A DNA stretch of 64,000 nt. Source: Ignavibacteriales bacterium (lineage in GTDB: Bacteria; Bacteroidota; Ignavibacteria; Ignavibacteriales; Ignavibacteriaceae). The notes below the pieces were generated by a model. The model saw only the letters and a program-made list of their open reading frames with translations. It searched no databases and was not told the origin of the DNA. Positions within the stretch are counted from its first letter, which is position 1, and every line of letters starts with the position of its first letter. Below, in pieces: positions 57,122 to 64,000 of this stretch. The position numbers and the translations under genes are program-made. The DNA is taken from positions 1,302,001 to 1,366,000 of the forward strand of contig JADJMD010000013.1 in NCBI GenBank assembly GCA_016709765.1, read 5' to 3'.

Positions 57122-57310
57122 TTTTTCAGATATAATAGTTGTTAATCATTTTACCATTCTAAAACTATATTTCTAAATCCAAAAAAGCAATTATTAACTC
57201 AGATGAACCCAACAATTTTATTCTTTTTATTCTTAATTAATTTCCATTCAAAGTTGAAGCATTAATAATTACTTGGTAAATTTGAACATCAAACACAAAG
57301 GAGTGATACA

Positions 57311-57853
57311 TTGAAAAAACTATTACTATTCTTTTTCTTGACACTTACGGTCTCCCTTACCTTTTCACAGGTGGAGGTAAGTTCAAGATTGCAGCAAGCC
57401 TTAACTAAGGCAAACCAGAATGATTATATTAAGATTCTGGTTCTCCTTAGATCCCAGGTTGATTTAGCCTCACTAGATCAACAATTATACAGCCAAAAAT
57501 CTACTTTGCAGCAAAGAGCATATAAAGTAATTACGGCTCTTAAACAAAACGCTGAAAATACCCAGGGTGGATTAAAATCATATTTTGATGCAAATTCTGA
57601 ATCAGCAGACGTTTATACTTACCAGGCTTTCTGGATTTCTAATATGTTTGTGGTTGAAGCAAAGCCTAAAATAATTAACGAATTGATGACAAGATTAGAT
57701 GTTGCTGAGCTGGATCTAGATGCTTTTTTGGAATTAGACAGACCTGAAAAAGTTGAAGATTATGTTGAGGGTACCGAATCTGTAGAACCGGGTTTAAAAT
57801 TATTAACGCACATTTGTTATGGGCGCAGGGAATTACCGGACAGGGAAGATTAG
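57311..57853 (+). CDS. Secreted subtilase (S8), N-terminal propeptide part (frameshifted)
   Basis: The N-terminal 162 or so residues of the secreted subtilase continued at 57814. A signal peptide (1-19) and an I9-type inhibitor propeptide (about 22-145, DYIKILVLLRSQ ... MFVVEAKPKIINELMTR) are clear. Near residue 163 the frame goes wrong (LLTHICYGRR). Adding one A in the four-A run at 57796-57799 gives GLKIINAHLLWAQGITGQG, the normal subtilase opening. The start is TTG with AAGGAG 9 bases upstream. The propeptide should keep the enzyme inactive until export. Confidence 0.85.
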   Translation: MKKLLLFFFLTLTVSLTFSQVEVSSRLQQALTKANQNDYIKILVLLRSQVDLASLDQQLYSQKSTLQQRAYKVITALKQNAENTQGGLKSYFDANSESADVYTYQAFWISNMFVVEAKPKIINELMTRLDVAELDLDAFLELDRPEKVEDYVEGTESVEPGLKLLTHICYGRRELPDRED

Positions 57854-60702
57854 TAATGGATATTGATACCGGTGTTCATCCAAACCATCCAGCATTAAAT
57901 TTTAAATGGAGAGGAAATCACGTTCCAAGTAATCAGGCATGGTTCGATCCTGTCAGCGGAACTACAGTTCCAAGTGATTGCGATGGACACGGCAGCCACA
58001 CAATGGGAACAATGGTTGGATATTCACCCACAACAGGCGATACAGTAGGTGTTGCGCCCGATGCTGAATGGATTGCTGCAAAAACAATTTGCTCAAGTCC
58101 ACACACATCTAACTCTGTTGCAGCGTTTCAATGGGCAATTGATCCGGATGGAAATCCTTTAACAATTACAGATATGCCCGATGTAATAAGCAATAGCTGG
58201 TACGATCCTGATGTAACTACCGAATGTTCCGGAATTTATAAAACAACTTTAGATGCAGTTGAAGCTGCAGGTATTGCCGTGGTTTTCTCTGCAGGCAACA
58301 GCGGACCAGGAACATCAACAATAACAAAACCCAAAAACATTAATACGAACAATGTTAACGTAATGTGTACAGCCGCTATCGATGGTGCTTCATATCTTGG
58401 TGGTAACACAAATCCAATTGCTAGTTTTTCAAGCCGGGGCCCATCAACTTGCGGCGGTACGGGTTCTTTGTTAATAAAACCGGAAGTTTCAGCACCCGGA
58501 GTTAACGTACGTTCGTCCGGTTCCGCAACAGGGTATACCGTGTTAAGTGGAACATCAATGGCCTCGCCACACGTTGCAGGTGCAGTTGCATTACTAAAAC
58601 AATTTGCTCCAACACTAACAGGCAAACAAATTTTAGAAGCTTTGTACAACACAGCTGTTGATTTAGGCGCCCCTGGTGAAGATAATAATTACGGAATGGG
58701 ATTGATTGATGTTTATGCAGCATTCTTAAGTTTAGGAACCGCTGATTCAACGGCTCCTGATCCAATTGTAGATTTATCTGCCAGCAATCCTACTTCGAAT
58801 AGTTTAACACTACAATGGACAGTTCCTTATGACTCATCAATGAATGGTGTTACCGGATTTGATATTCGTTATTCTACATCAGTCATTAATGATTCAACAA
58901 CATTTTATAATGCAATGCAGCTACCTTTTACAACTATTCCTGATACAGCGGGCGGATCAGAATCATATCTTGTTGAAGGATTGAATTTTGCTACACCGTA
59001 TTACTTCTCAATAAAATCAAAAGATGTGTGGGGCAATTGGTCGCCATTATCAAACAGTGCAACAGGAACAACCTTGGCAGCACCTCAAGTATCAGTCGCG
59101 CCATTAAGTTTGCACCATATTCTCAATTCAATGGAAGTTGTTGTTGACACAGTAACTGTTTCAAATATTTCTGTAAATCCATCCACATTGGATTTTTCTG
59201 TTGCTCTTGAGAACAATACTTTCCCAGAGGGAATGATAGGTGCTAGGGTAATCCCTAATCAGAATACTTCTGATGGACAAAATGAACTATCTACAAAAGA
59301 AAACCCTATTGATGTCCGCGGATTAAGTATCGATGGACAGGGTGGACCAGATTTATTTGGTTATAAATGGATTGATAGCAATGAACCAAATGGTCCTCAG
59401 TATGTTTGGGATGATATTTCTACCACCGGAACATTAGCCACAACTTGGGTCGCTACAGGGACTTTTGATCCTAAAGATGAAGGATATGCCGGACCATTTC
59501 CTTTAGGATTTAACTTTAAATATTACGGGGTTAATAAAACAGAAGTTTATGTTAGTTCAAATGGTTTGTTGACCTTTGGAACAATAAGCACAAATATTTT
59601 TACTAATGCTGGTATTCCAAATTCTGCTGTTCCTAACGAATACATAGCCCCTTTCTGGGATGATCTTGATGGAGTTTCATCAGGAACTGTGCATTACAAA
59701 CAGGATGGTAACAAATTTATCGTTCAGTTTACCGGATGGCATAAATATTCCAATACTGGTTCGTTAACATTCCAGATTGTGCTTTACGCTAACGGAAGAA
59801 TAATGTTCTATTATAATAATATGAATGCAACATTAAATTCTGCAACGGTTGGAATTGAAAATGCAGCAGGCAATGATGGTCTACAGGTAGCTTACAATGC
59901 AAATTATGTTGCAAATAATCTTGCAGTACTATTTGCTTCAGAGCCGGATTGGTTATCAAACAATGTTAACAGCGGTACATTATTTAACGGCAGCTCAGTA
60001 GCTGTTGAATTAACATTCCGTGCTGAAGATTATCCAGCTGGTAACTATGGAATGGATTTAGTGGTTACAAGTAACGATCCTGTTAACGCTACTGTTACTG
60101 TTCCTGTTACTATGGAAATTTCAGTAATACCTGTTGAGCTAACATCTTTTGTTGCAAAGAACGACAGAAACAATGTTACACTTAACTGGGCAACCGCTAC
60201 AGAAACTAATAACAGTGGGTTCCAGATTGAAAGAAAACTTAATGGAACTAATGAGTGGACTAGTGTTTCATTTGTTTCAGGCAAAGGAACATCAACCGAA
60301 AGAAATAATTATTCATTTATGGATAAAGGTTTAAAGGTTGGTAAATACTCATACAGATTAAAACAAGTTGATCTTGATGGAACATTTGATTACTCGCCGA
60401 TAATTGAAGTTGATGTAAATGCTCCTAATGATTATACGCTTTACCAGAACTATCCAAATCCGTTCAATCCAAGTACAACGATTGAATATTCTCTTCCGGA
60501 AAAAGCAGAGGTTACAATTTCTATATACACAGCTATTGGTGAATTAGTAACAACGCTAGTTAAAGGAACGGTTGAAGCTGGATATCAAAAAGCAAACTTT
60601 AACGCCGTTAATCTTACATCCGGTACTTACATTTACCAGATAAGAGCCGTTGGCAACGGAAGAACTTTTGTTGATACTAAGAAGATGGTACTTATAAAAT
60701 AA
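57814..60702 (+). CDS. Secreted subtilase (S8) with FN3 and T9SS sorting domain, main part (frameshifted)
   Basis: The catalytic and C-terminal part of the subtilase begun at 57311; in total about 1129 residues. The triad is Asp18 (DIDTG), His59 (HGSHTMG) and the Ser of GTSMASPH, with Asn in FSAGNSG as oxyanion residue. After the S8 domain (to about 305) come a fibronectin type III domain (about 320-420), a nidogen-like/beta-sandwich domain (about 500-690), the shared IPVELTSF module (about 770-870), and a type IX sorting domain (NYPNPFNPSTTI). It is exported to the cell surface, where it probably breaks down protein. Confidence 0.92.
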   Translation: MLWAQGITGQGRLVMDIDTGVHPNHPALNFKWRGNHVPSNQAWFDPVSGTTVPSDCDGHGSHTMGTMVGYSPTTGDTVGVAPDAEWIAAKTICSSPHTSNSVAAFQWAIDPDGNPLTITDMPDVISNSWYDPDVTTECSGIYKTTLDAVEAAGIAVVFSAGNSGPGTSTITKPKNINTNNVNVMCTAAIDGASYLGGNTNPIASFSSRGPSTCGGTGSLLIKPEVSAPGVNVRSSGSATGYTVLSGTSMASPHVAGAVALLKQFAPTLTGKQILEALYNTAVDLGAPGEDNNYGMGLIDVYAAFLSLGTADSTAPDPIVDLSASNPTSNSLTLQWTVPYDSSMNGVTGFDIRYSTSVINDSTTFYNAMQLPFTTIPDTAGGSESYLVEGLNFATPYYFSIKSKDVWGNWSPLSNSATGTTLAAPQVSVAPLSLHHILNSMEVVVDTVTVSNISVNPSTLDFSVALENNTFPEGMIGARVIPNQNTSDGQNELSTKENPIDVRGLSIDGQGGPDLFGYKWIDSNEPNGPQYVWDDISTTGTLATTWVATGTFDPKDEGYAGPFPLGFNFKYYGVNKTEVYVSSNGLLTFGTISTNIFTNAGIPNSAVPNEYIAPFWDDLDGVSSGTVHYKQDGNKFIVQFTGWHKYSNTGSLTFQIVLYANGRIMFYYNNMNATLNSATVGIENAAGNDGLQVAYNANYVANNLAVLFASEPDWLSNNVNSGTLFNGSSVAVELTFRAEDYPAGNYGMDLVVTSNDPVNATVTVPVTMEISVIPVELTSFVAKNDRNNVTLNWATATETNNSGFQIERKLNGTNEWTSVSFVSGKGTSTERNNYSFMDKGLKVGKYSYRLKQVDLDGTFDYSPIIEVDVNAPNDYTLYQNYPNPFNPSTTIEYSLPEKAEVTISIYTAIGELVTTLVKGTVEAGYQKANFNAVNLTSGTYIYQIRAVGNGRTFVDTKKMVLIK

Positions 60703-60732
60703 TGTAGAATTTATAATGTAGAATGTAAAATT

Positions 60733-60757
60733 AAGGCACGGGCAATCGTGCCTTTTT
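60733..60757 (+). terminator. Intrinsic terminator of the subtilase gene
   Basis: AAGGCACG (60733-60740) pairs with CGTGCCTT (60747-60754) and is followed by TTTTATTTTT. The facing methyltransferase gene ends right beside it (60756), so it may serve both strands. Confidence 0.85.
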
Positions 60758-61499
60758 ATTTTTGTGCAAATAAAATTAAATCATTTGAGATTTTTGCATC
60801 AAAAACTTTTTTATCCAAACCACCAAATAGTTCTATATTCTTAAATCCGGCTTCTTTAAAAACTTGTTTTAATCCTTTTGTTGTATAGGGGAAGATTTTT
60901 GTTGATATTAGTTCTTTCTGCGTAGTTTGATCAGCTTTAAATTTTAAAATGTTAAACGTTAAATCTTTATTGCAAAAATCATAAAAGCGAATGAAGTATT
61001 CATCATCCTTTTTTGTGATGTTAACTATACGCTCTTTTTCTTTAAGAATCTTTTCGTAATTAAGAATTTGAATAAGAACTTTTCCATCTTTCTTTAATAG
61101 CTTAAATAACTTTGCAACTGATTTTTCAATCAGACCAAAAGGAATGTTGGCTAGAGTATTTCCAAGTGAAACAACTATATCAAACTTATTATAAAATGTT
61201 TTTGGAATTTCATTCGCACCAAAGATATGGAAATCAATTTTACAATTATGTTTTTCAGAATTGGTTCGTGCAGTGTTAATCATTTCTGATGATGGATCGA
61301 AAGCTGTAACATTTAATCCTAGCTGAGAAAGTGAAATGGAATCAACTCCAGTTCCGCATCCAACATCTGCAACTGATTTTATTTTATCATCAATAAAATT
61401 TGATAAGAGTATTTTGCGTTTCTGTAATGCAGAATCAAAGTCAATCATCTTATCGTAATAAACTGAAGCTGAATTGTAAAAGTTGTTATTTGATTTCAT
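60756..61499 (-). CDS. Class I SAM-dependent methyltransferase
   Basis: A 247-residue methyltransferase. Motif I is DVGCGTGVDSISL (about 41-53), motif II has FDPSSEMI (about 64-71), and VVSLGNTLANI is the later motif near 107. Several similar proteins act on small molecules; the substrate is unknown. AAAAGGAGC precedes the ATG. It is a single gene between the subtilase and the diaphorase operon. Confidence 0.88.
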   Translation of the reverse strand: MKSNNNFYNSASVYYDKMIDFDSALQKRKILLSNFIDDKIKSVADVGCGTGVDSISLSQLGLNVTAFDPSSEMINTARTNSEKHNCKIDFHIFGANEIPKTFYNKFDIVVSLGNTLANIPFGLIEKSVAKLFKLLKKDGKVLIQILNYEKILKEKERIVNITKKDDEYFIRFYDFCNKDLTFNILKFKADQTTQKELISTKIFPYTTKGLKQVFKEAGFKNIELFGGLDKKVFDAKISNDLILFAQK

Positions 61500-61836
61500 A
61501 TTTTTTATTGCTCCTTTTTATAATATCAAAATAGCTATTTAAAAATAATTTCTAATCAGCTAAAGTTTTTAATTCTTAATTATTCGCTTTTAACTCTCTT
61601 CCCATTTATCATCTTTTCGCAATTAGCAAAAGCTAATAAACAGCATATCTTATTTGAGAAGTGAAACTTCTTATGATTAAGAAAAATCAAACAAAAAAAT
61701 GTTTAACCCTCGCACTAATTGAATTAAAATAATTATTCGGTGTAAAGTAATATGGCACTTAACATGTTAATTGATGAATACTTGAAAACTCTTAATTAAC
61801 TAAATATTCCATAAATTTATCTTTAGGGGATAAACA
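61500..61836. other. Upstream region of the diaphorase operon, 337 bases
   Basis: No gene seen. Two small hairpins occur: ATTAGC/GCTAAT (61622-61637, loop AAAA) and AGAAGT/ACTTCT (61657-61671, loop GAA). The sequence is very AT-rich. A promoter for the following operon is expected here, but no sure motif can be pointed to. Confidence 0.35.
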
Positions 61837-62364
61837 ATGGCCAAAATAGCAATAATAGACGACGATCCGGATATTGTTGATGCCAGCAGTTTGGTATTAA
61901 CTTCAAAAGGTTACGACGTTATCACCGCTTCCAATCCAGATGATGGATATAAAATCGTTATGGATCAAAATCCAGATTTAATCATTCTTGATGTAATGAT
62001 GAATGAACCCGATGATGGATTTTTTCTCGCTCAAAAGTTCCGCAAAATGAATGTGGACACACCAATTATAATGTACACATCAGTTTCAAAATCTTTAGGA
62101 ATGGAATTTGGCGCAAGCGAAATGGTTCCTGTTGATGAGTTTGTTGAAAAGCCAATTTCACCCGAAACTCTTGTGGACAAAGTAACTATTGAAAGGGAGC
62201 TAGGAATTAAGTTTGGCGAAACAACAAAAGATAACCGCATAACTTTAGAATTTACTAACTGCGTTGGAATGTGTGATCAAGGACCAGCAATGATAGTTAA
62301 CGATCGTGTTTACACAAAACTCGATCCTGAAAATGCAGTTAACATTCTTAACGAAATAAAGTAG
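61837..62364 (+). CDS. CheY-like receiver fused to C-terminal half of NuoE/HydC-type subunit
   Basis: A 175-residue fusion. Residues 1-118 are a complete response-regulator receiver: IIDDD (D9/D10), phospho-acceptor D52 (ILDVMM), T81 (MYTS) and K105 (EKP). Residues 122-175 match the C-terminal half of NuoE-type thioredoxin-like ferredoxins: LGIKFGETTKDN, the cysteines C142 and C146 (NCVGMCDQGPA), and YTKLDPENAVNIL. The N-terminal NuoE cysteine pair is missing, so a lone chain has only two of the four [2Fe-2S] ligands. It has AGGGG before the ATG, ten bases before the NuoF-like gene. Its role as regulator, partial cluster carrier, or assembly part is unknown. Confidence 0.85.
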   Translation: MAKIAIIDDDPDIVDASSLVLTSKGYDVITASNPDDGYKIVMDQNPDLIILDVMMNEPDDGFFLAQKFRKMNVDTPIIMYTSVSKSLGMEFGASEMVPVDEFVEKPISPETLVDKVTIERELGIKFGETTKDNRITLEFTNCVGMCDQGPAMIVNDRVYTKLDPENAVNILNEIK

Positions 62365-62373
62365 GGATGATAA

Positions 62374-62655
62374 ATGAAAATTGAAACAAAAATAAATAAT
62401 ATAAAAACGGAACGTACAGGTCCGGTTCTTTTTTCTCCTTATAAAAGAGGAGAAGGAATAAAAAAAGCTTTAAAACAGAAAAGAGAAGACATTCTTTTTG
62501 AGTTAAAAGATTCTGGTTTAAAAGGTAGAGGCGGCGCTGGATTTCCTACATCTACAAAATGGATGTTAACGGCTGCAGCAAAAGCTGACAAAAATTTATT
62601 GTTTGCAACGCTGATGAAGGCGAGCCTGGAACATTTAAAGATAGAGTTCTTTTAA
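62374..62655 (+). CDS. NuoF-like NADH-binding diaphorase subunit, N-terminal part (frameshifted)
   Basis: The first part of a NuoF/HydB/HoxF-type flavoprotein that binds FMN and NAD(H). GLKGRGGAGFPTSTKW (about 48-63) is the glycine-rich FMN/NAD site. The family's CNADEGEPGTFKDR segment is broken: adding one A in the five-A run at 62590-62594 gives KKFIVCNADEGEPG and joins the 62655 reading. Together they make about 411 residues, normal for NuoF, with no extra N-terminal domain. Confidence 0.88.
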   Translation: MKIETKINNIKTERTGPVLFSPYKRGEGIKKALKQKREDILFELKDSGLKGRGGAGFPTSTKWMLTAAAKADKNLLFATLMKASLEHLKIEFF

Positions 62656-63608
62656 TGGAATATCCTGAACTTGTTTTTGAAGGTATGGTAATCGGCGGTT
62701 ACACTGTCGGGGCAAAAGTTGGTATCGTTTATTTACGTGCAGAGTATGAATACATGCTTGAGCAGTTGGAAAATTATTTATCCAATATGAGAGAAGATAA
62801 TCTGCTCGGTGAAGGAATTCTTGGAACAGATTTTTCATATGATATTTCAATACGATTAGGTTCAGGTGCTTATGTATGCGGTGAAGAAACTGCATTAATA
62901 GAATCACTTGAAGGCTACAGAGGCGAACCGCGTAATCGTCCACCATTCCCTGTTAACACAGGTTATATGGGTTATCCAACTTCCGTAAATAATGTTGAAA
63001 CACTTGCTGCAGTTCCTCACATCATTACAAAAGGCGGGGCTTGGTTTAAAAAATATGGTACAGATAAATCAACCGGTTCAAAATTGTTTTCTGTTTCTGG
63101 TGATTGTGAAAACCCAGGTGTTTATGAACTACCATGGGGAATTGCCGTAAATGAATTACTTGAATTGGTTGGTGCAAGAAATGCCAAAGCTGTTCAAATT
63201 GGCGGCGCATCCGGAATCTGTATTCAAAAATCGCAATTCGATCGCAAGTTTGGTTATGAAGATATTTCAACCGGCGGCTCGGTAATAATTTTTAATGAAT
63301 CAAGAGACATGCTTCATGTATTAAGAAACTTTATGGAGTTTTTTGTTGAAGAATCCTGCGGGCAATGCACACCATGCAGAATCGGTAATGTAAAATTACT
63401 TGAAGGAATTGAAATGATTGAAAGTGGAAAGTTTACTTTCAAATATATTAATACACTTAAAGAACTTGGCAAATCAATGCAAGTTGCATCAAAATGCGGA
63501 TTGGGTCAATCAAGTCCTAACGCATTTATTTCCATTTTGGAAAATTTCAAAGATGAAATCTTTCACACAAAAGGGAATAATAGATTTAACGGAAAGGCAG
63601 GTAAGTGA
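62655..63608 (+). CDS. NuoF-like NADH-binding diaphorase subunit, C-terminal part (frameshifted)
   Basis: The C-terminal part of the same NuoF-like subunit. It holds the FMN/NADH-binding GSGAYVCGEETALIESLEG, NNVETLAAVPHI and SGDCENPGVYELPWG motifs, and the N3-type [4Fe-4S] cysteines in SCGQCTPCRIG with a later Cys in SKCGLGQ. It fits NAD(P)-linked hydrogenases, formate dehydrogenases or complex I. Its stop overlaps the start of the following gene by one base (TGATG at 63606-63610), so the set is translated together. Confidence 0.93.
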   Translation: MEYPELVFEGMVIGGYTVGAKVGIVYLRAEYEYMLEQLENYLSNMREDNLLGEGILGTDFSYDISIRLGSGAYVCGEETALIESLEGYRGEPRNRPPFPVNTGYMGYPTSVNNVETLAAVPHIITKGGAWFKKYGTDKSTGSKLFSVSGDCENPGVYELPWGIAVNELLELVGARNAKAVQIGGASGICIQKSQFDRKFGYEDISTGGSVIIFNESRDMLHVLRNFMEFFVEESCGQCTPCRIGNVKLLEGIEMIESGKFTFKYINTLKELGKSMQVASKCGLGQSSPNAFISILENFKDEIFHTKGNNRFNGKAGK

Positions 63609-64000
63609 TGAAAGAAAAATCAAGAACACCAATGGCTCAACAAGCTTTAACTGTTGAAAAACCAACCATTGAAGATGGAATTGGAAGTAAGGTAACTATT
63701 GAGATAAATGAAAAGAAAGTGCAAGTATTTTTTGGACAAACAATTCTTGAAGCATGTAAAGAGAATCAAATTCACGTTCCGACACTTTGTCATCATCCTG
63801 ATCTTTGCATCGCAGGTACTTGTCGTGTTTGTGTTGTTGAAGTTGAAGGAATGAGAACACTTCAGACAGCTTGTTCATTTCCAATTACAGCTTCAATAAA
63901 AATTAAAACATCAAGTACAATGGTGCGCAAAGCAAGAAGACATATAATTGATTTACTGCTAAGTGAACATTATGGTGAATGTTATTCTTGTGTAAGAAAT
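63608..64000 (+). CDS. NuoG/HydA/FdhA-like iron-sulfur subunit, N-terminal part
   Basis: The first 131 residues of an iron-sulfur protein cut by the window edge. After a polar N-terminus (1-25) comes a [2Fe-2S] ferredoxin domain with ligands C61, C72, C75 and C89 (x10, x2, x13 spacing, as in NuoG and HydA). The start of the His-Cys [4Fe-4S] domain follows: HYGECYSC with H121, C125 and C128. Which catalytic part lies downstream, an [FeFe]-hydrogenase H-cluster, a molybdopterin formate dehydrogenase domain or a complex I-like NuoG domain, cannot be seen. It directly follows the NuoF-like gene. Confidence 0.9.
   Translation, partial: MKEKSRTPMAQQALTVEKPTIEDGIGSKVTIEINEKKVQVFFGQTILEACKENQIHVPTLCHHPDLCIAGTCRVCVVEVEGMRTLQTACSFPITASIKIKTSSTMVRKARRHIIDLLLSEHYGECYSCVRN

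Noticed and set aside
58236..58652. 138-residue minus-strand reading inside the subtilase
   Set aside because: It lies wholly opposite a strongly conserved catalytic domain, is rich in Ala/Val/Pro typical of antisense reads, and has no own ribosome binding site or family match.
61622..61671. Riboswitch upstream of the diaphorase operon
   Set aside because: Only two tiny hairpins with no conserved aptamer core or expression platform.
1..64000. Mobile elements, CRISPR arrays, tRNA/rRNA, toxin-antitoxin or phage genes
   Set aside because: No spaced direct repeats, transposase, integrase, cloverleaf or rRNA segments could be recognised anywhere; intergenic gaps are short and AT-rich.

Overview
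The window is an AT-rich bacterial chromosome segment that most resembles Ignavibacteria (Ignavibacteriota, Bacteroidota/Chlorobi side). The main evidence is five secreted proteins that end in a type IX secretion (Por) C-terminal sorting domain with the NYPNPFNP-type opening typical of that group. It is supported by many small lipoproteins, Bacteroidota-style outer-membrane barrels, and REP-like intergenic palindromes. I see no phage, insertion sequence, CRISPR array, rRNA or tRNA. Most of it is ordinary housekeeping and envelope gene content.

Layout. 0-2.9 kb: the C-terminal part of an M16 zinc protease, a zinc-ribbon membrane protein and an unknown gene. 3.2-13.9 kb (minus strand): an envelope and signalling block with a sensor kinase/response regulator pair, a run of lipoproteins with a short Omp85-type barrel, and a secreted UshA-like 5'-nucleotidase. 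Three members of this block carry an 11-bp-period TTGTCA direct repeat resembling a Pho box just upstream. 14-22 kb (minus strand): POT-type peptide transporter, secreted M28 peptidase, thioredoxin-like protein, DUF2203 (plus strand), lipoprotein, serC and DUF1015. 22.3-30.9 kb (plus strand): esterase, acid phosphatase, metallophosphoesterase, then a Cache-PAS-CBS-DUF294 sensor followed by DUF485, acetate/sodium symporter and porin-like genes, which look like a carboxylate-uptake unit. 31-37.5 kb: valS, a DinB-fold protein, an amino-acid permease with universal stress domains, and a small MscS-like membrane protein. 37.7-42.6 kb (minus strand): two MscS channels flanking a 1009-residue coiled-coil/STAND-like protein whose P-loop lacks its lysine. 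42.7-48.6 kb: GNAT-nitrilase fusion, a 48-residue small protein, an SQR-like flavoprotein, a matrixin-type protease and an ATP-cone/uridine-kinase fusion. 48.7-60.7 kb: three more secreted sorting-domain proteins, arginase, and an ECF sigma/putative anti-sigma pair divergent from a secreted subtilase. 60.8-64 kb: a methyltransferase, then the start of a diaphorase operon.

The most unusual item is the first gene of that last operon (61837-62364). A complete CheY-like receiver is fused to only the C-terminal half of a NuoE/HydC-type [2Fe-2S] subunit, and it is followed directly by NuoF-like and NuoG/HydA-like genes. This could be a phosphorylation-controlled or otherwise modified diaphorase of a hydrogenase or formate dehydrogenase.

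Sequence quality. Four conserved genes (the DUF294 sensor, valS, the S8 protease and nuoF-like) are each split by an apparent one-base loss in an A or T run of 4-6 bases. This most likely reflects uncorrected homopolymer errors, so each pair of halves should be read as one gene.
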